This document shows positions 21,355 to 31,825 of a stretch of DNA of 64,000 bases, in pieces. The notes below the pieces were generated by a model, which was not told the origin of the DNA, did no database searches, and saw only the letters and a list, made by a program, of their open reading frames with translations. The position numbers and the translations under genes were made by a program. Position 1 is the stretch's first letter; each line of letters begins with the position of its first letter. Origin of the DNA: Scilla litardierei (lineage: Eukaryota > Streptophyta > Magnoliopsida > Asparagales > Asparagaceae); contig JAULAV010002390.1 in assembly GCA_030789695.1 (NCBI GenBank), forward strand, positions 310,001-374,000, in the 5' to 3' direction.

Positions 21355-22040
21355 ATTGTAAGGACCCTGGCTATGAGGAAAACACTAGAAGGGATGGTTG
21401 AATAGTGTTTATAAAATTTAAACGATAGTTATACCAATTTAAATTCCTAACCAACAATTAATGCAGAATGTAAATAAACCCAAATTGAAACAATACTAAC
21501 ACACATATGTTTCAAGGGTTCAGATTACCCAAGTTAACTCCTGACTTGTTCCCGGTAATCCTACGTTCCTTCCACCGGGATACCATCAGATACTTAAGTT
21601 AGAACCCTAACTTGAGGTTTCCTTTAAACCCACTTGTAGCAACCCATCAAGTGAAATTGAAACACAATCGATGTCCTTGACTCCCACAACTTGGGAGCAA
21701 TCAAACCACTCTCACAAACCGAGAGCTAAACTAATATCGAAAGATATGAAATAATGAAATAGCACCACTTCCAATCACTTATGCCTTAAAGTAGAACTTG
21801 AAGGAGAAAGTGTGTTGTGTGTTGAGGTCTCTTTTGAAAGAGAGAAAAAGCCATTTCTCTTGTCGCCACCAATTGCCTAGAGAATATCACTTTGATTCTA
21901 GGTTGGAGAGCAAGAGAGAATAAGATTGGAATTCTTGGGCTTTTGGATTTGAGAGCTTTGAAAACTAGAAGATGAAAACTAGGGGTTTTCAAGAGTTGAT
22001 CAAGAAAATGAGTAACCCCTCAATGGAACAGTAGAAGCTC

Positions 22041-22050
22041 TCTTTATAGG
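22041..22050 (-). promoter_or_regulatory. SIRE-1 LTR TATA box
   Basis: On the minus strand CCTATAAAGA lies about 80 bp downstream, in transcription order, of the palindrome array. The equivalent in SIRE-2 is at 53543-53554. Confidence 0.65.
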
Positions 22051-22127
22051 TTCCCCAAAACCCCCAAACAGAATCCCTAAAACCCCCTTTGAAATCCGTG
22101 GAGAAAAAGCCAACGGATACAATTTAC

Positions 22128-22785
22128 ACAGTCGACAGTCGACTGTTGAAGAAAACACAGTCGACTGCTGCACTGTGTTAGAGGGTAGGTGAGAATTCAA
22201 ACGGTAACTTATCACGTAGGTCAGTCGACTGATGAAGAGAAGACATGCATCTGTAAAACTAACAGGCGACTGTAAATCCTTCTACAGGCGATTGGCCGCA
22301 ATATTGGTAAGCTGAGAAACCTCAGAAAGTTTTGGGAAGACACTACATGCGACTGATGTGGAACACACATGTGCCAGTTCCATGGGCATGCGAATGTGAA
22401 ACCAACATCAGTCGACTGTCACTAAAACTTGAAACTTTCCAGAGAGTAGAGTCTGCAGAGGAATCATAAATAGACGACTGTTGAAGCATTGACAGTCGAC
22501 TGTGCCTTGGACAAGCGATTGTAAATTTAACCTCAGTCGACTGGCCAGATGAAAAATAAAGGGACTTTTGGGCTGAAGAGAGACATGCGGCTGTTTAACA
22601 AATCACAGGCGACTGTAGCTTGGACAGCCGCCTGTATTTTGTACAGTAGTCGCCTAATAGATGTTAAAACTAAAAGGCCCCAAAATCAATTGATTAAGTA
22701 TGTGCATAACCGGCGACTGTAGAACAAATCACAGTCGACTGTTTTTAGACAGGCGCCTGTAAATCGTTCAGCAGTCGCCTGTTGA
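22128..22785. repeat. CAGTCGACTG palindrome array in SIRE-1 LTR
   Basis: About twenty sites occur at irregular 10-70 bp spacing. Perfect CAGTCGACTG cores are near 22133, 22159, 22224, 22412, 22493, 22534 and 22732. Variants keep the dyad form with a CG at or beside the centre: CAGGCGACTG, ATGCGACTG, CAGCCGCCTG, CAGGCGCCTG, AGTCGCCTG. Half-sites look interchangeable. Confidence 0.85.
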
Positions 22786-23189
22786 AATCCCAAAATGCAC
22801 ATGCTTGAGAAATGTGGATTGGAGTCAAAGAAAATGTGATCTAATGATTTCCTAGGACAGAAATGAAGATGTGTGTGCGCTCCAACATATTTCTCCTTCT
22901 AAGCTGCATACTAGAAGAGACTAAAAAGATTACATTTTGTAGAAGTCTCTCTTCTATCCAAAGTATGAGCTTGAAGTCTTCTAGGAGCTTCAGTCACCAT
23001 CTTTAACCATCCAATCCACTATTTACGCTTTCATTGATCTTTGAGTGACATCTTTAATTTTGTTGAATATTGCTAATTGATCTTCATGATATGATTATGC
23101 AATGGATTAACTACAAATAGGTGATTAGTCATATGTATTTATGTTTGCTCATCATTAACACCAAGTAGGGAGAAGTCCAATACTCAACA

Positions 23190-23287
23190 CGAAGTCTTAT
23201 CAGGCCGGGCCGGTCCTTTAAGAAAACCGGGCCGGGCCGGGCCGGTACGGCCCGATAAGACCGGGCCGGCCCGAATTGCCACCCCTA
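23190..23287. mobile_element. hAT-like MITE fragment (GGGCCGG-rich)
   Basis: Repeated GGGCCGG/CCGGCCC words end in GAATTGCCACCCCTA. The reverse complement TAGGGGTGGCAATTC is a common terminus of plant hAT-type non-autonomous elements. Only one terminus is visible because the left side abuts the SIRE LTR. Confidence 0.5.
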
Positions 23288-24279
23288 GCCATCTCTTTGG
23301 TGGTCTAACGATATTCTTGTAAATAAGTGTATCTAGAATGTTCTTGGATATTCTTTTGTATTCTTTAAAAAGGGAAAATAAGAGTGACATTAGTTGCACC
23401 ACAGAATTTTATGAATTTACTGCACTTATGAATTCACTGCATTAATATTTTTGTCTTTCTAAAAAACCACTCTTATTTCCAATTTTAACCACACCTCTTT
23501 CCAACACTTTTCCCCTGTCTCCCTCACCACCACCTCCTCTCCCTCCTCTCCGCCTCCTCTCTTAAAAAATTTTGTTGAATATTCATGGGATTTCGTGCTG
23601 CATGTAAGGCTACAAATCTCCAACTAAACACACTCGTCGTTGTTTCTGGCACTTCTTTATTTTGTTTTCTTTCCCCAAAAGATTAAAAACACTAGAAGAT
23701 TAAAAATTTTTGTTGAATATTCATGGGATTTCGTGCTGCATGTAAGGCTACAAATCTACAACTAAACACACTCGTCGTTGTTTCTGGCACTTCTTTATTT
23801 TGTTTTCTTTCCCCAAAAGATTAAAACTCCCTCACCACCTTCTTTGATGAGTTGCTTTATTTTATCAATCAAAGCCCATAGTAAATAGCGGAATGCTCTT
23901 ACGATGGCGGAGGAGAGAGACATCCCAATCTTCACCTTCAGAGGCCTCATGCCGCTAGAAGCTTCACCTTGAGCAGAACCATCAACTCCACCGTCATTTT
24001 CATTTAGGGTTGGACTAAATACACCGAACGAGGGGAGATGCATATAGGAGTTATGGCCCAGTTTATCCCAAAATAGAAGGGAGAGAAGGAGAATTGCCAA
24101 GTGATTTGATTTGATTCCTTTTTTTTCCCAAAAAAGACTATATACACCGATTGACAGGTGTATATAGCACATTTCTTTCATTTATGTTCTTCCCTTTGTC
24201 TCAACGAGATACATAGTAGGATTATGAAAAGAAGAAAGAAGCAATGATGGACACTGCATGAAGTTTCATTGGCATATAA
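23288..24279. other. Unassigned intergenic sequence
   Basis: It contains pyrimidine-rich stretches, a 139-bp tandem duplication (23571-23828) and an unrecognised 128-codon minus-strand frame (24181-23795). That frame has a plausible helical part MSLSSAIVRAFRYLLWALIDKIKQLIK but no known domain, so I do not call it a gene. It could be a captured gene fragment. Confidence 0.5.
23571..23828. repeat. 139-bp direct tandem duplication
   Basis: TTTGTTGAATATTCATGGG... at 23571 recurs at 23710 with near identity (e.g. ATCTCCAAC versus ATCTACAAC), through CCCCAAAAGATTAAAA. Confidence 0.88.
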
Positions 24280-24813
24280 TGCAACGACCCAAATGGATGG
24301 TTTAAAAAATTTGGATTAAATGGAAACAAATATTGTTTTTAACACCTCCAACTCACTGGCAGGGTCCTCAAGCTCGGATCACCTCATTCGGTCAAGGGTA
24401 AAAAAGTAACCGCACTCATAAGAGTTTGTGGTGCAATCTTAAGAGCACTCATAATGGCAAACTTGTAAATAAAATGGGGTGAATTCATAAGATGTTGCAG
24501 CACTCGGAGAATAATGAGGAAGGTCTACATACTCTTCATAGCCATTGGATCTGGGAAGACTCTAAAAGTCTAATCCCCACCATTGGTTGTAAGGGGGCCT
24601 CACATATAAATAGAGGCAGTGGGAGGTCATTTGTATCATTCATAAGTTGCAAGCAATATAACGGCATTCTCCTAGTTCTTTATTGTGTTCTCTTAAGTTC
24701 ATTCAGACTGTGATGCTTTGAGTTAGGTTGACTTAGGCATTCTGAGAGGCTGAGTGAGCTAAGCACCGCATTGGATTGGGATAGTTAAGAAGCTAAACAA
24801 TCCTCCCATGACA
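24280..24813 (+). repeat. Chromovirus-like gypsy 5' LTR
   Basis: It starts TGCAACGACCCAAATGG and ends CCCATGACA immediately before a PBS. It is about 534 bp, with ATATAAATA at 24604-24612. The left boundary is inferred from the typical T-G-N-AACGACCC start and is the less certain end. No 3' LTR is recognisable in the window. Confidence 0.65.
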
Positions 24814-24815
24814 GT

Positions 24816-24827
24816 TGGTATCAACGC
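24816..24827 (+). promoter_or_regulatory. Chromovirus-like primer-binding site
   Basis: TGGTATCAACGC begins two bases after the LTR. The first eight bases match the initiator-Met type site. The start of gag lies 60 bp downstream. Confidence 0.6.
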
Positions 24828-24885
24828 TTGCGGTTTGGGGAAGAGGATGTTGATTAGCGAAGTTACCGTTGGTGGCAACGCCGAG

Positions 24886-24937
24886 ATGGCGAAGGACACT
24901 ACTAGGCCGCCTCACATGGAGAAGTCTAGGCATATCA
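24886..24937 (+). pseudogene. Chromovirus-like gag, N-terminal exon-like piece (cut by LARD2)
   Basis: ATG at 24886 opens MAKDTTRPPHMEKSRHI. LARD2 interrupts after 24937. Removing LARD2 and one TATCA copy restores the frame, which continues at 43787 with MSVFEVRLGKAELTVAEAK. So these 52 bases are the true start of the gag at 43787. Confidence 0.72.
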
Positions 24938-27144
24938 TGTAGAGATATGATGCCCTCGAGGCTATTTATCTCTGTGTGAATAGCACAAACGTCTTGTTCG
25001 AAATAACAGTAAGCTGTTTGGTAATAATTTATCTAAGTTATATTATAATGTAGTTAACATTAGATATCAACTTAGATAAAGTCCTGAGACTTTATGCAAG
25101 GTCAAACAGATATCGAGATGAGTATCTCGATCATGGAGAAATGTTTGACCGTTTGTAGAATAAGTCTAAAAGGGTTCGTGGTTGTAGATGCTTCGAGACA
25201 AGGATATCGAAACATCCGATAGGCCATTGTGTCTTAGTCTTCACCGTTTAGCGGTGGTGATGATCTCATGATCGTTCGAATTGGCGAAGTCGGAGACGAG
25301 ACACATGTGCTCATTAGAGAATGAGTTCACTGAACGATCCACAAGAGTTATCATATGGTTACATTGACCAATCTGTCAATGATAACTCTTAGTGATGATA
25401 GGCTAGTTGGTCTTTTGACTTGAGGTCATTTTACGAACCTGTGTGTGAACGGTGCCACTTAGATCACTGACCTAACTTTGAGGCTAGGCTTGTCGAAAGG
25501 TCTTTGATTGGGTGTCACTTGAAGCGTACGAGGAGAGTAGTGGCCAAGAGAGGATTGTCTCTCCCGGTCAATGGGAGTTAGTGTCGTAGAGTTAGTTCGA
25601 TCTTTAGTAAAATCTCTGCGCAGAGTATGTTGGAAGAAGTCCAACATTAATTGACTAAAGATCGATAGAAACTAACCGGAGTCAAGTTATTGGGGTTGAC
25701 AGTTCGACCGTACCCTAGACTTGATCTACACGACATAGTTTAGATGAAGAGACTATAACTGCAGAACTCATCACAGCCACGGTCAGGGTGGTCCCGACAA
25801 TTCTCATGTTGATGAGCTAACCACATTATGATGATTCCGAAACAGGGACGTCAGCCACTGCTCGTGGTCTTTGCCGTATAGGGCTTCGAGCCCAACCTGT
25901 AGTAGGGTCAGGCCGTAGGGTCACACAAAGAGTGTGACCTTCGTCTAGTAATAGGTAGAAATTAGTTAGGGAGAATATTTTGCATTTTTGATGCAAGGGA
26001 TGGAATTATTGCATTTGATGCAATATGATAATTTAAGTCTAGATAGGGACTAATTTGCATATGATGCAAAAGAGATTAAATGTGTCTTAAATAGTTTAAG
26101 ACAATATTTAAATGGAATAAACGCAAGGAAAGGTTTACCGGTAAGACGAGTTCATCTCGCTCTATACGCAGGTTCAAACCGCGTCGAAAACGGAGTTCAA
26201 ACAAGCCCAATAATTCTATTTAAAGTGTTTAAATAGAAGCCCAAAGATCAGGCCCAAACAGATAAAGTAGCAGCCCATTTTGTTTATACATTTGTTTAAG
26301 AAACAAATTTAAAAAAAACGGGGGGGGGGGGGGGGGGGGGCACGCGTGTTTTGGCGCCTGGGCATTTGCCTAGGCGCTGGGCAACGAAATGCCCAAATGG
26401 GCGGGCCCAGGCCCCAGGCCCGCCTGGGCCTAAGCGGGCCCAGGCGGGCCCCACTTAGGGCCTGCGCGCGTGTGCTCTGTGGGGCCCACTCTGTGGGCCC
26501 CATAGCTAGGGTTCTGAACCCTAAACCCATTTCTGGCCGGCGGCTGTTTTGTTGTGCGAAAATACAGATCTGGGCTGAACTTTGGACACTCATTTGAGGG
26601 GTCAAACGAACTCCGATTGACGAACGGTTTTTTCCTATGCGTTCATCGTTGAACACCCTTCTAATTGATAGGTTGTATCAATCATGAAGCTCAATGGTGA
26701 GTGAGTTAAAATTCACGGAAGTTTGCACTTTGTGAAAGGCAAACTAAATTGAATTTGATTAACTCTAAAATTAGTCCCACATCGGATTTTGAGTAAACGG
26801 GAGCAGTCAGCTGCCTATATAAATAGGGGTCTGCTCCCTTCCTCAAAACTCGTCCCAAGCTCTAGATCTGAGCGGCTCTCGTAAATGTTGGAGCACGCTC
26901 GGATCTAGGCTTAAATTAATATTTCTCTATCTCCCTAAATTTCTGCCTTACTCCTGAGGGCTCTAGCAAAGCCACAAAGGAGTTCGGATTCAGATCCGAA
27001 ATCTAGGCGAAGGTTTCACTCGCGTGAAACTTTCTTCGGCGTGTGGTTGGCTCAGCGACACGAGGATTGCTCGCCTTGGGATGCGAATCGGTTCGAAGAG
27101 CGGTTCGAGGAGTGGTTCGGGGAGCGGTTCGAGGAGCGGCTCGG
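24938..27144 (+). repeat. LARD2 5' LTR, first part
   Basis: It carries the TTGCAT/ATGCAA hairpin words, a 21-base G run (26320-26340), a short GCCTGGGC array (26355-26450) and TATATAAATA (26816-26825). It is cut at CTCGG by the TR-GAG element. Confidence 0.9.
26320..26340 (+). repeat. Poly-G run next to the LARD2 GC array
   Basis: Twenty-one uninterrupted G bases follow an A run. The other LTR of the same element has only about nine at the same place (near 42562). It is prone to slippage and quadruplex formation, and its length may be unreliable in an assembly. Confidence 0.85.
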
Positions 27145-27399
27145 TGACGTGCGTTAATATTTCATATATTCACGCACGTTTTCTTTTGTGTTTCTCCGTG
27201 TTTTTCCGCCGTCTCTTACTCGTTTTCGTATATTTTCCCGTTTTCTTTCACTTTTCTTTGTTTATTTATGATTGCAGGGGATCGACCACGTAGGGGACGT
27301 TTAACGATGATATCCCAAGTCCCCGGAGCAACGGGAGAAGTCACGCGTGATCCAGGGGGTCAAACGCCAAAGAATTCATCTTTCAGCCCCTCACCCGGT

Positions 27400-27760
27400 C
27401 TGTTGGTCATCTCCAACCGATCGGGTGATGCACGCGTGCACCACCCGGTCTCTGCCGCAGCTCACAAAGAAGTCACCCGACCGGTTCGCAGACCGGTTCA
27501 GCGGGGGCTGTTCTCTGTCTTCTCGAAGCAAAACGCCAATCGATCGGGTGACTCTCACCCGATCGGTTCATCTGTAGCTGAGAAAGAAGAGCTGAAGACA
27601 CGGACGTCGAACCGGTCGATTCACCCGACTGCTCCAAGATCCAACCGGTCACTCGAGAACTCACCCGACCGGTTCATGTGATCGGGTGAAAGCTCGCCAT
27701 TTTCTGTTATTAATTTGTAACGGATCAACCGATCGGTTGACTTGTCAACCGATCGGTTGA
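27400..27760. repeat. ACCGATCGGT palindrome array in TR-GAG 5' LTR
   Basis: About ten sites are built on (C/T)ACCCGATCGGTT or AACCGATCGGTTG, including two perfect 16-bp TCAACCGATCGGTTGA separated by four bases just before the TATA box. Variants exchange GATC for GACC/GGTC in the centre. The 3' LTR equivalent is 34160-34530. Confidence 0.85.
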
Positions 27761-27770
27761 TGCGACGGTC

Positions 27771-27778
27771 TATAAATA
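27771..27778 (+). promoter_or_regulatory. TR-GAG LTR TATA box
   Basis: TATAAATA starts about 11 bp after the last palindrome of the array. The same is seen at 34538-34545 in the 3' LTR. Confidence 0.72.
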
Positions 27779-28633
27779 GAACCCCTAGGGTTCCAGAAAC
27801 GGGAGCTGTTCTTTTTTCTACTGTTTTATTTCCTTGTGACGGCTGTAATTGTTACTCTTTTGTAAGTTTTCAGATCTTTCTAAAATTTTAGTATTGTCTT
27901 TATTACTCCATTACTTCCGCATTGCAATTGTCCGATTATGATTTCAACGGTTAAATTTCATTTAGATCGCTTTTTCATGAATTTTTGTGAGTAGTTCCCA
28001 AATCTGGGATTTTGGTGGAAACCCCTTCGGGGGCTCTTCCCGATGCGTCCATAGGGTTAGGAAATCGATAGGGAGTAGGAATCTAACGGTTACGTGGGGT
28101 GTTTCATTGTCATTGGCGGGAAAAAGACCGCCTTTGACCGTTGGGCCAAGGGGGAATAAACTTGGCGGTTGACTCCCTAGCCATAGCTCACGCCCTTAGC
28201 GTAGACGCCGAATCCTAGCACGCGGGAGCGGCAGGATGAGACATTGGGAGATATCGTTGCGGGCTTAGTGCTCCCGGGATCGATCAGTGTTAATGGACAC
28301 GGGAGTGCCCACTGATCGAATCCGGGAAGTCCGGTGTATCATCCTAGGCACCGACCGGAATATCGGGCCCATGGGACGCCAGTACCACTTTCAGAGGCAA
28401 CGTCTCACCATTGGACCCTAATCCCGATCGCTATCCATACCCGTAGGCCGTATCGGCGAGAGTCTCTCGTCGGGTCGGAAACCAAAGTCCCGGGTTTTCT
28501 TTCTTGTTGTTCATACCCTTTTATTTCCTTTCATGACAACCATTCACCGATTCGGGCTAGCTCGCCCCCTCGGGGTGATTTAGGTCCTACCTGACCCAAG
28601 CACAACCTCGCCTCCCTGAGTTCGATATTCCCG

Positions 28634-30151
28634 GGGAAGACCATGAAGTTGAGGAGTGAGATCTCCTCCTTCTCCCAGGCCAGCCACGAGTCCTTGCATG
28701 AAGCTTGGACGAGATATAAAGAGATGCAAAGAAGATGCCCTCACCATGAGCTTCCGAAGTGGCAGATTATTAATCTGTTCTACAATGGGTTGAGGGATGA
28801 CCTGAAATCTTCTATGGACGCCGCGGCTGGGGGTTCCTTCATGTCTAGAAGCGAGGAGGATGCCGGGCATATTCTGGAAAATATGGCATCCAACAATGAG
28901 CGGTGGTGTGACGAGAGAGCCACACCAAGATCCGTGGGTATACACAGAGTCGAGGACGTCGACAAACTTTCAATCAAGTTTGACTTGCTTTCGACCCAGA
29001 TCTCCGCACTAATGGTAGGAGCCGGTAGGGCCGGTACACAACAAATTTCTGCGGTAGAGTCCGAATTCTTTGGGGAATTCGACGATGGTGACATCTCACC
29101 ACCGTTGGATCAGGCGAGCACACTATTTTACAACCCTACGGGAAATGCGCCGTATCCGCCAAGGACAAATTCCAACCCGGCCTACTCTCCAAACAACCGG
29201 AACCACCCGAACTTCAGTTACCGGCCACCATTTCAGCCCTCACCGCCTCAGCAGCCGCAACAACAAACTTATCAGCCGGCTAGGCCACAGCAGCAACCAT
29301 TTCAGCAACAATCTTACGCCCCCAGGAATCAGCAGCCGTTCCAGCAGCAGCAGCAGTATGGCCAACAGAGGGCCGTCTTTCCGGTTGAGTCTCTCTTGAC
29401 TCAATATATTACCAACCAGGAGAGGATCAACCAAAAGCTGGAAATGGGTCAGCGGACCCTCATGGACCAAGTAACCCAGCTGGGGTTACAAGTGGCGAAC
29501 CTTGCAAGGTCACAAAACCAATTGCCGCCACAACCGGAGGTGAACCCGAGGGGAGCAACCCAAACATCGGCACTCGTGCACGAGCACGCAAATGTGTCCG
29601 CTATCGTTCTGAGAAGCGGGACACAAATTCCTACTAGAGTGCCCCCTAGCAACCCGGAAGCACCATCGGTCGTTGAGAAACCGATCGAAAAATCAAACGA
29701 CGCCGGTGCTTCGTCATCAAATCCTATGACTCCGGAGGGAGTCTCTGAAGAAGAGAATAAGAAGAAGGAGGAAGAGAGCCCGAAAGTGTATAAACCCGTT
29801 GTGCCATTTCCACAACGGTTGGCTCAGGCAAAAATTGATGAGAAATATGGCAAGTTCTTCGCCATGGTCAAGGACCTAAGCCTGCAAATCCCCTTCCTAG
29901 AAGCAATCGAAACAATCCCCTCCTATGCAAAATTCTTGAAAGATTTGGTGACGAGAGGGTCTAGAAAAGAGAAAGTAGTGTTGACGGTGGAGTGTAGCGC
30001 TCTTATCCAGAGGGCAAATCCGCCGAAACTTAAAGACCCGGGGAGCTTCTCAATTCCTTGCACGATCGGGGCAGTAAAGATTCATCGTGCACTCGTCGAT
30101 CTCGGAGCGAGTGTAAGTTTGATGCCCTTGTCGATGTACAAAAGGATATGA
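28634..30151 (+). pseudogene. gag: Athila-type Gag plus start of protease, 5'-deleted
   Basis: The frame runs from the deletion junction (GKT before M at 28643). It has the Athila/Tat Gag signature MKLRSEISSFSQ..ESLHEAWTRYKEMQRRCPHHELPKWQIINLFYNGLRDDLKSSMDAAAGGSFM (about residues 1-70). A Pro/Gln-rich linker (about 185-245) and a basic/acidic linker follow, then the protease N-terminus with VDLGASVSLMPLSMY near residue 484. DLGAS in place of DTGAS is, to my knowledge, common in Athila-lineage proteases. TGA at 30149 ends it; relatives usually have Gly there, so it is probably a nonsense change. Confidence 0.85.
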
Positions 30152-30856
30152 ATGGGTGAATTAGAGCCCACCGGCATGACCCTACAACTAGCTGACCGGT
30201 CGGTCAAATATCCGGTGGGAATTGTGGATGACCTCCTCGTGAATGTGAGAGGGGTGCATGTGCCCGTGGACTTTGTAGTCATGGACATGCCTGAAGACGC
30301 ACACACCCCCATCATCCTGGGACGGCCTTTCATGGCCACCCATGGCGTTCTAATAGATGTGAAGAACGGAAAAATTTCTCTAAACGTCGGCGGAGAAAAA
30401 GTCGAATTTGATCTGGGGTTATCCATGAAGTACCCCGATCCCCCAGACGACCCTCGGTGTAATCTGCTGGAGATGGAAGAAGAAAAGGCTGTTGAAGAGA
30501 GCTCCTGGGAGATTCTCTTAAGAAACCCCCCCGATGACTTGGGGGATTCAGAAGATGGAGACGGCCCCGAGAACAAAGAAGCTGCTGGAGAACCGAGTGC
30601 AGCAAGAACGACCCCTCCCGGGTTCCCCAAGGCTCCTCCTAAAGCGAGGAGAGCGGGGAAAGAGCCCATGGACCTCACTAAAGACGAGGTCCGGATCCTG
30701 AAGAAGATGGCGGGAAGCGCCAACACCAAGGAAAAGCCCCCGGATCCCAAGAACAAGGGGAGGATAGTCGAGCAAGTATTTTTCCAGCCGCTGACTACTC
30801 CAAGTGCCTTCAGCTCCATGCCGAACTTCGGGCATCACCCGTATCAACCACCATGA
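30152..30856 (+). pseudogene. Athila-type aspartic protease C-terminal part
   Basis: This is the continuation of the upstream frame after one stop, in the same phase. MGELEPTGMTLQLADRSVKYPVGIVDDLLVNV..VPVDFVVMDMPEDAHTPIILGRPFMATHGVLIDVKNGKISLNVG is the retropepsin flap and second subdomain (LGRPF near residue 57). An acidic then basic tail of about 140 residues ends in a natural stop. No RT follows. It matures Gag in autonomous relatives. Confidence 0.85.
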
Positions 30857-30902
30857 GCATCTCTTGCGGGCGTCGAGCCAACGACGTTAAACAAGTGCGC
30901 TT

Positions 30903-30920
30903 CATGGGAGGCAACCCATG
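30903..30920 (+). ncRNA. Hairpin after the gag-protease frame
   Basis: CATGGG-AGGCAA-CCCATG is a perfect 6-bp stem-loop 47 bp past the stop codon. From memory, a GGGAGGCAACCC word at this place is shared by many plant Tat/Athila elements, suggesting a conserved RNA signal. Confidence 0.5.
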
Positions 30921-31040
30921 TTCTAAACTTTTTCCCCACTTTTCAACGTTATTTTGTCTATTTTTATAAATAAAATCAGCCGCGAGAACATCCGTTCGGG
31001 GACTTAAACAAATCTATTGGTTTTTGCAGGAAACAAGCCC

Positions 31041-31374
31041 CAACCGATCAGGTGACAACTCACCCGATCGGTTGGGATGTATCTGATACATGCCGAGATC
31101 TGCCGCCATATGACCCGATCGGTTGAGTAATGAAGAGACCGGGTGAGCTGGGGAGAGCTCTCGGAAATTTTTGGGGAGTGTCAACCGATCGGTTGAGTTC
31201 GAGCGCGATCGGTTGACGCGACCGGGTGAGCAGCCCTAAGTTCTCGGGAAAATGAATGGAGCGGCCAACCGACCGGTTGAAAAGTCAACCGACCGGTTCG
31301 CCTGTAGCATTTCTTCGGCAAGAATTTCGACCTAACCGTCAACCGATCGGGTGACAAGTCACCCGATCGGTTCG
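31041..31374. repeat. Internal ACCGATCGGT palindrome array
   Basis: About eleven sites of the same word type as the LTR array include CAACCGATCGGTTG near 31191, CACCCGATCGGTTG near 31061 and paired sites at 31338/31359. The array is followed after about 12 bp by a TATA box. Confidence 0.82.
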
Positions 31375-31385
31375 ACTTAAAACCC

Positions 31386-31393
31386 TATATAAA
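31386..31393 (+). promoter_or_regulatory. Internal TATA box of the TR-GAG element
   Basis: TATATAAA in CCC-TATATAAA-CCCCCCC follows the internal palindrome array at the same spacing as in the LTR. A C-rich leader-like region and the frame at 31826 lie downstream. Confidence 0.55.
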
Positions 31394-31825
31394 CCCCCCC
31401 GACGTCCGTTCATTTCCATCCTCGCCCGATCGCCCAAGCCGCCGCCGTTTCGACTCCTCTCGTGCGCTTTCCTATTTTCTTCCCCAAAATCAACCTCGAT
31501 CGTCTTCCCCCGCCATCTCCCTACCCGTCAACCATCGATTCCCCTCCATCCCCCCCATCTCCCTACACACAAAACCCTAAATTTCACCCATCCTCCCCAA
31601 ACATCGAAACTTGTTGAAGAGATCGCTGCGGCTTCACAGAGTGCTCCAATCGAGTAGCATCGGGGCGTCTACGAGCAACTATCTTCACCTAATTTGGGTA
31701 AACTCGCTCCTTTGCTTAATTTTATTTTTTACCCCAGATATTCCATTTGCTCGTCGGCCGTATTTCATGTTTGTGTTAATTCATTGTACTTTTACATACT
31801 CGCGCACACACAAGACACCCGCACA

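Larger units (their letters stand above)
16562..23189 (-). mobile_element. SIRE-1: truncated SIRE-type copia element
   Basis: In transcription order it has the 5' LTR (23189-21357), PBS (21354), gag with coiled coil, protease, integrase, and RT up to about 16562, where a gypsy LTR fragment replaces the rest. The long gag with a coiled-coil tail, the TGTTGAGTATTGG LTR start and copia domain order support a SIRE/Maximus assignment. All frames are interrupted. Confidence 0.85.
21357..23189 (-). repeat. SIRE-1 5' LTR with CAGTCGACTG array
   Basis: In plus coordinates it runs TGTAAGGACC...TACTCAACA, so the sense LTR is TGTTGAGTA...CCTTACA, 1833 bp. It matches 52858-54676. About twenty CAGTCGACTG-type palindromes lie at 22128-22785, upstream of a minus-strand TATA box (CCTATAAAGA, 22050-22041). 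Confidence 0.88.
27145..28633 (+). repeat. TR-GAG 5' LTR (lacks its last ~70 bp)
   Basis: It starts TGACGTGCG and matches the 3' LTR up to GATATTCCCG. It then runs directly into gag codons, so the end of the LTR, the PBS and the first part of gag are deleted. The palindrome array is at 27400-27760 and TATAAATA at 27771-27778. Confidence 0.88.

Noticed and set aside
22128..22785. Regularly repeated palindromes resembling a CRISPR array
   Set aside because: Spacing is irregular (10-70 bp), repeats are 10-12 bp and variable, the sequence lies in a plant LTR, and the same sites recur in a second LTR with the same flanks.
24816..24830. Possible tRNA gene fragment at TGGTATCAACGC
   Set aside because: Only the PBS-length 3' complement is present with no cloverleaf; position between LTR and gag explains it.
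26309..26656. ORFs across the poly-G run and GC array of LARD2
   Set aside because: Same repeat artefact; the poly-G run yields a proline tail and the frame is not kept in the other LTR.
30122..30151. Protease DLGAS taken as a dead active site
   Set aside because: To my knowledge DLGAS is common in Athila-lineage proteases, so I do not count it as an inactivating change; the nearby TGA is the clearer defect.
30082..30819. 245-codon minus-strand frame
   Set aside because: Antisense shadow of the Athila-type protease region; the plus-strand frame has clear retropepsin motifs.
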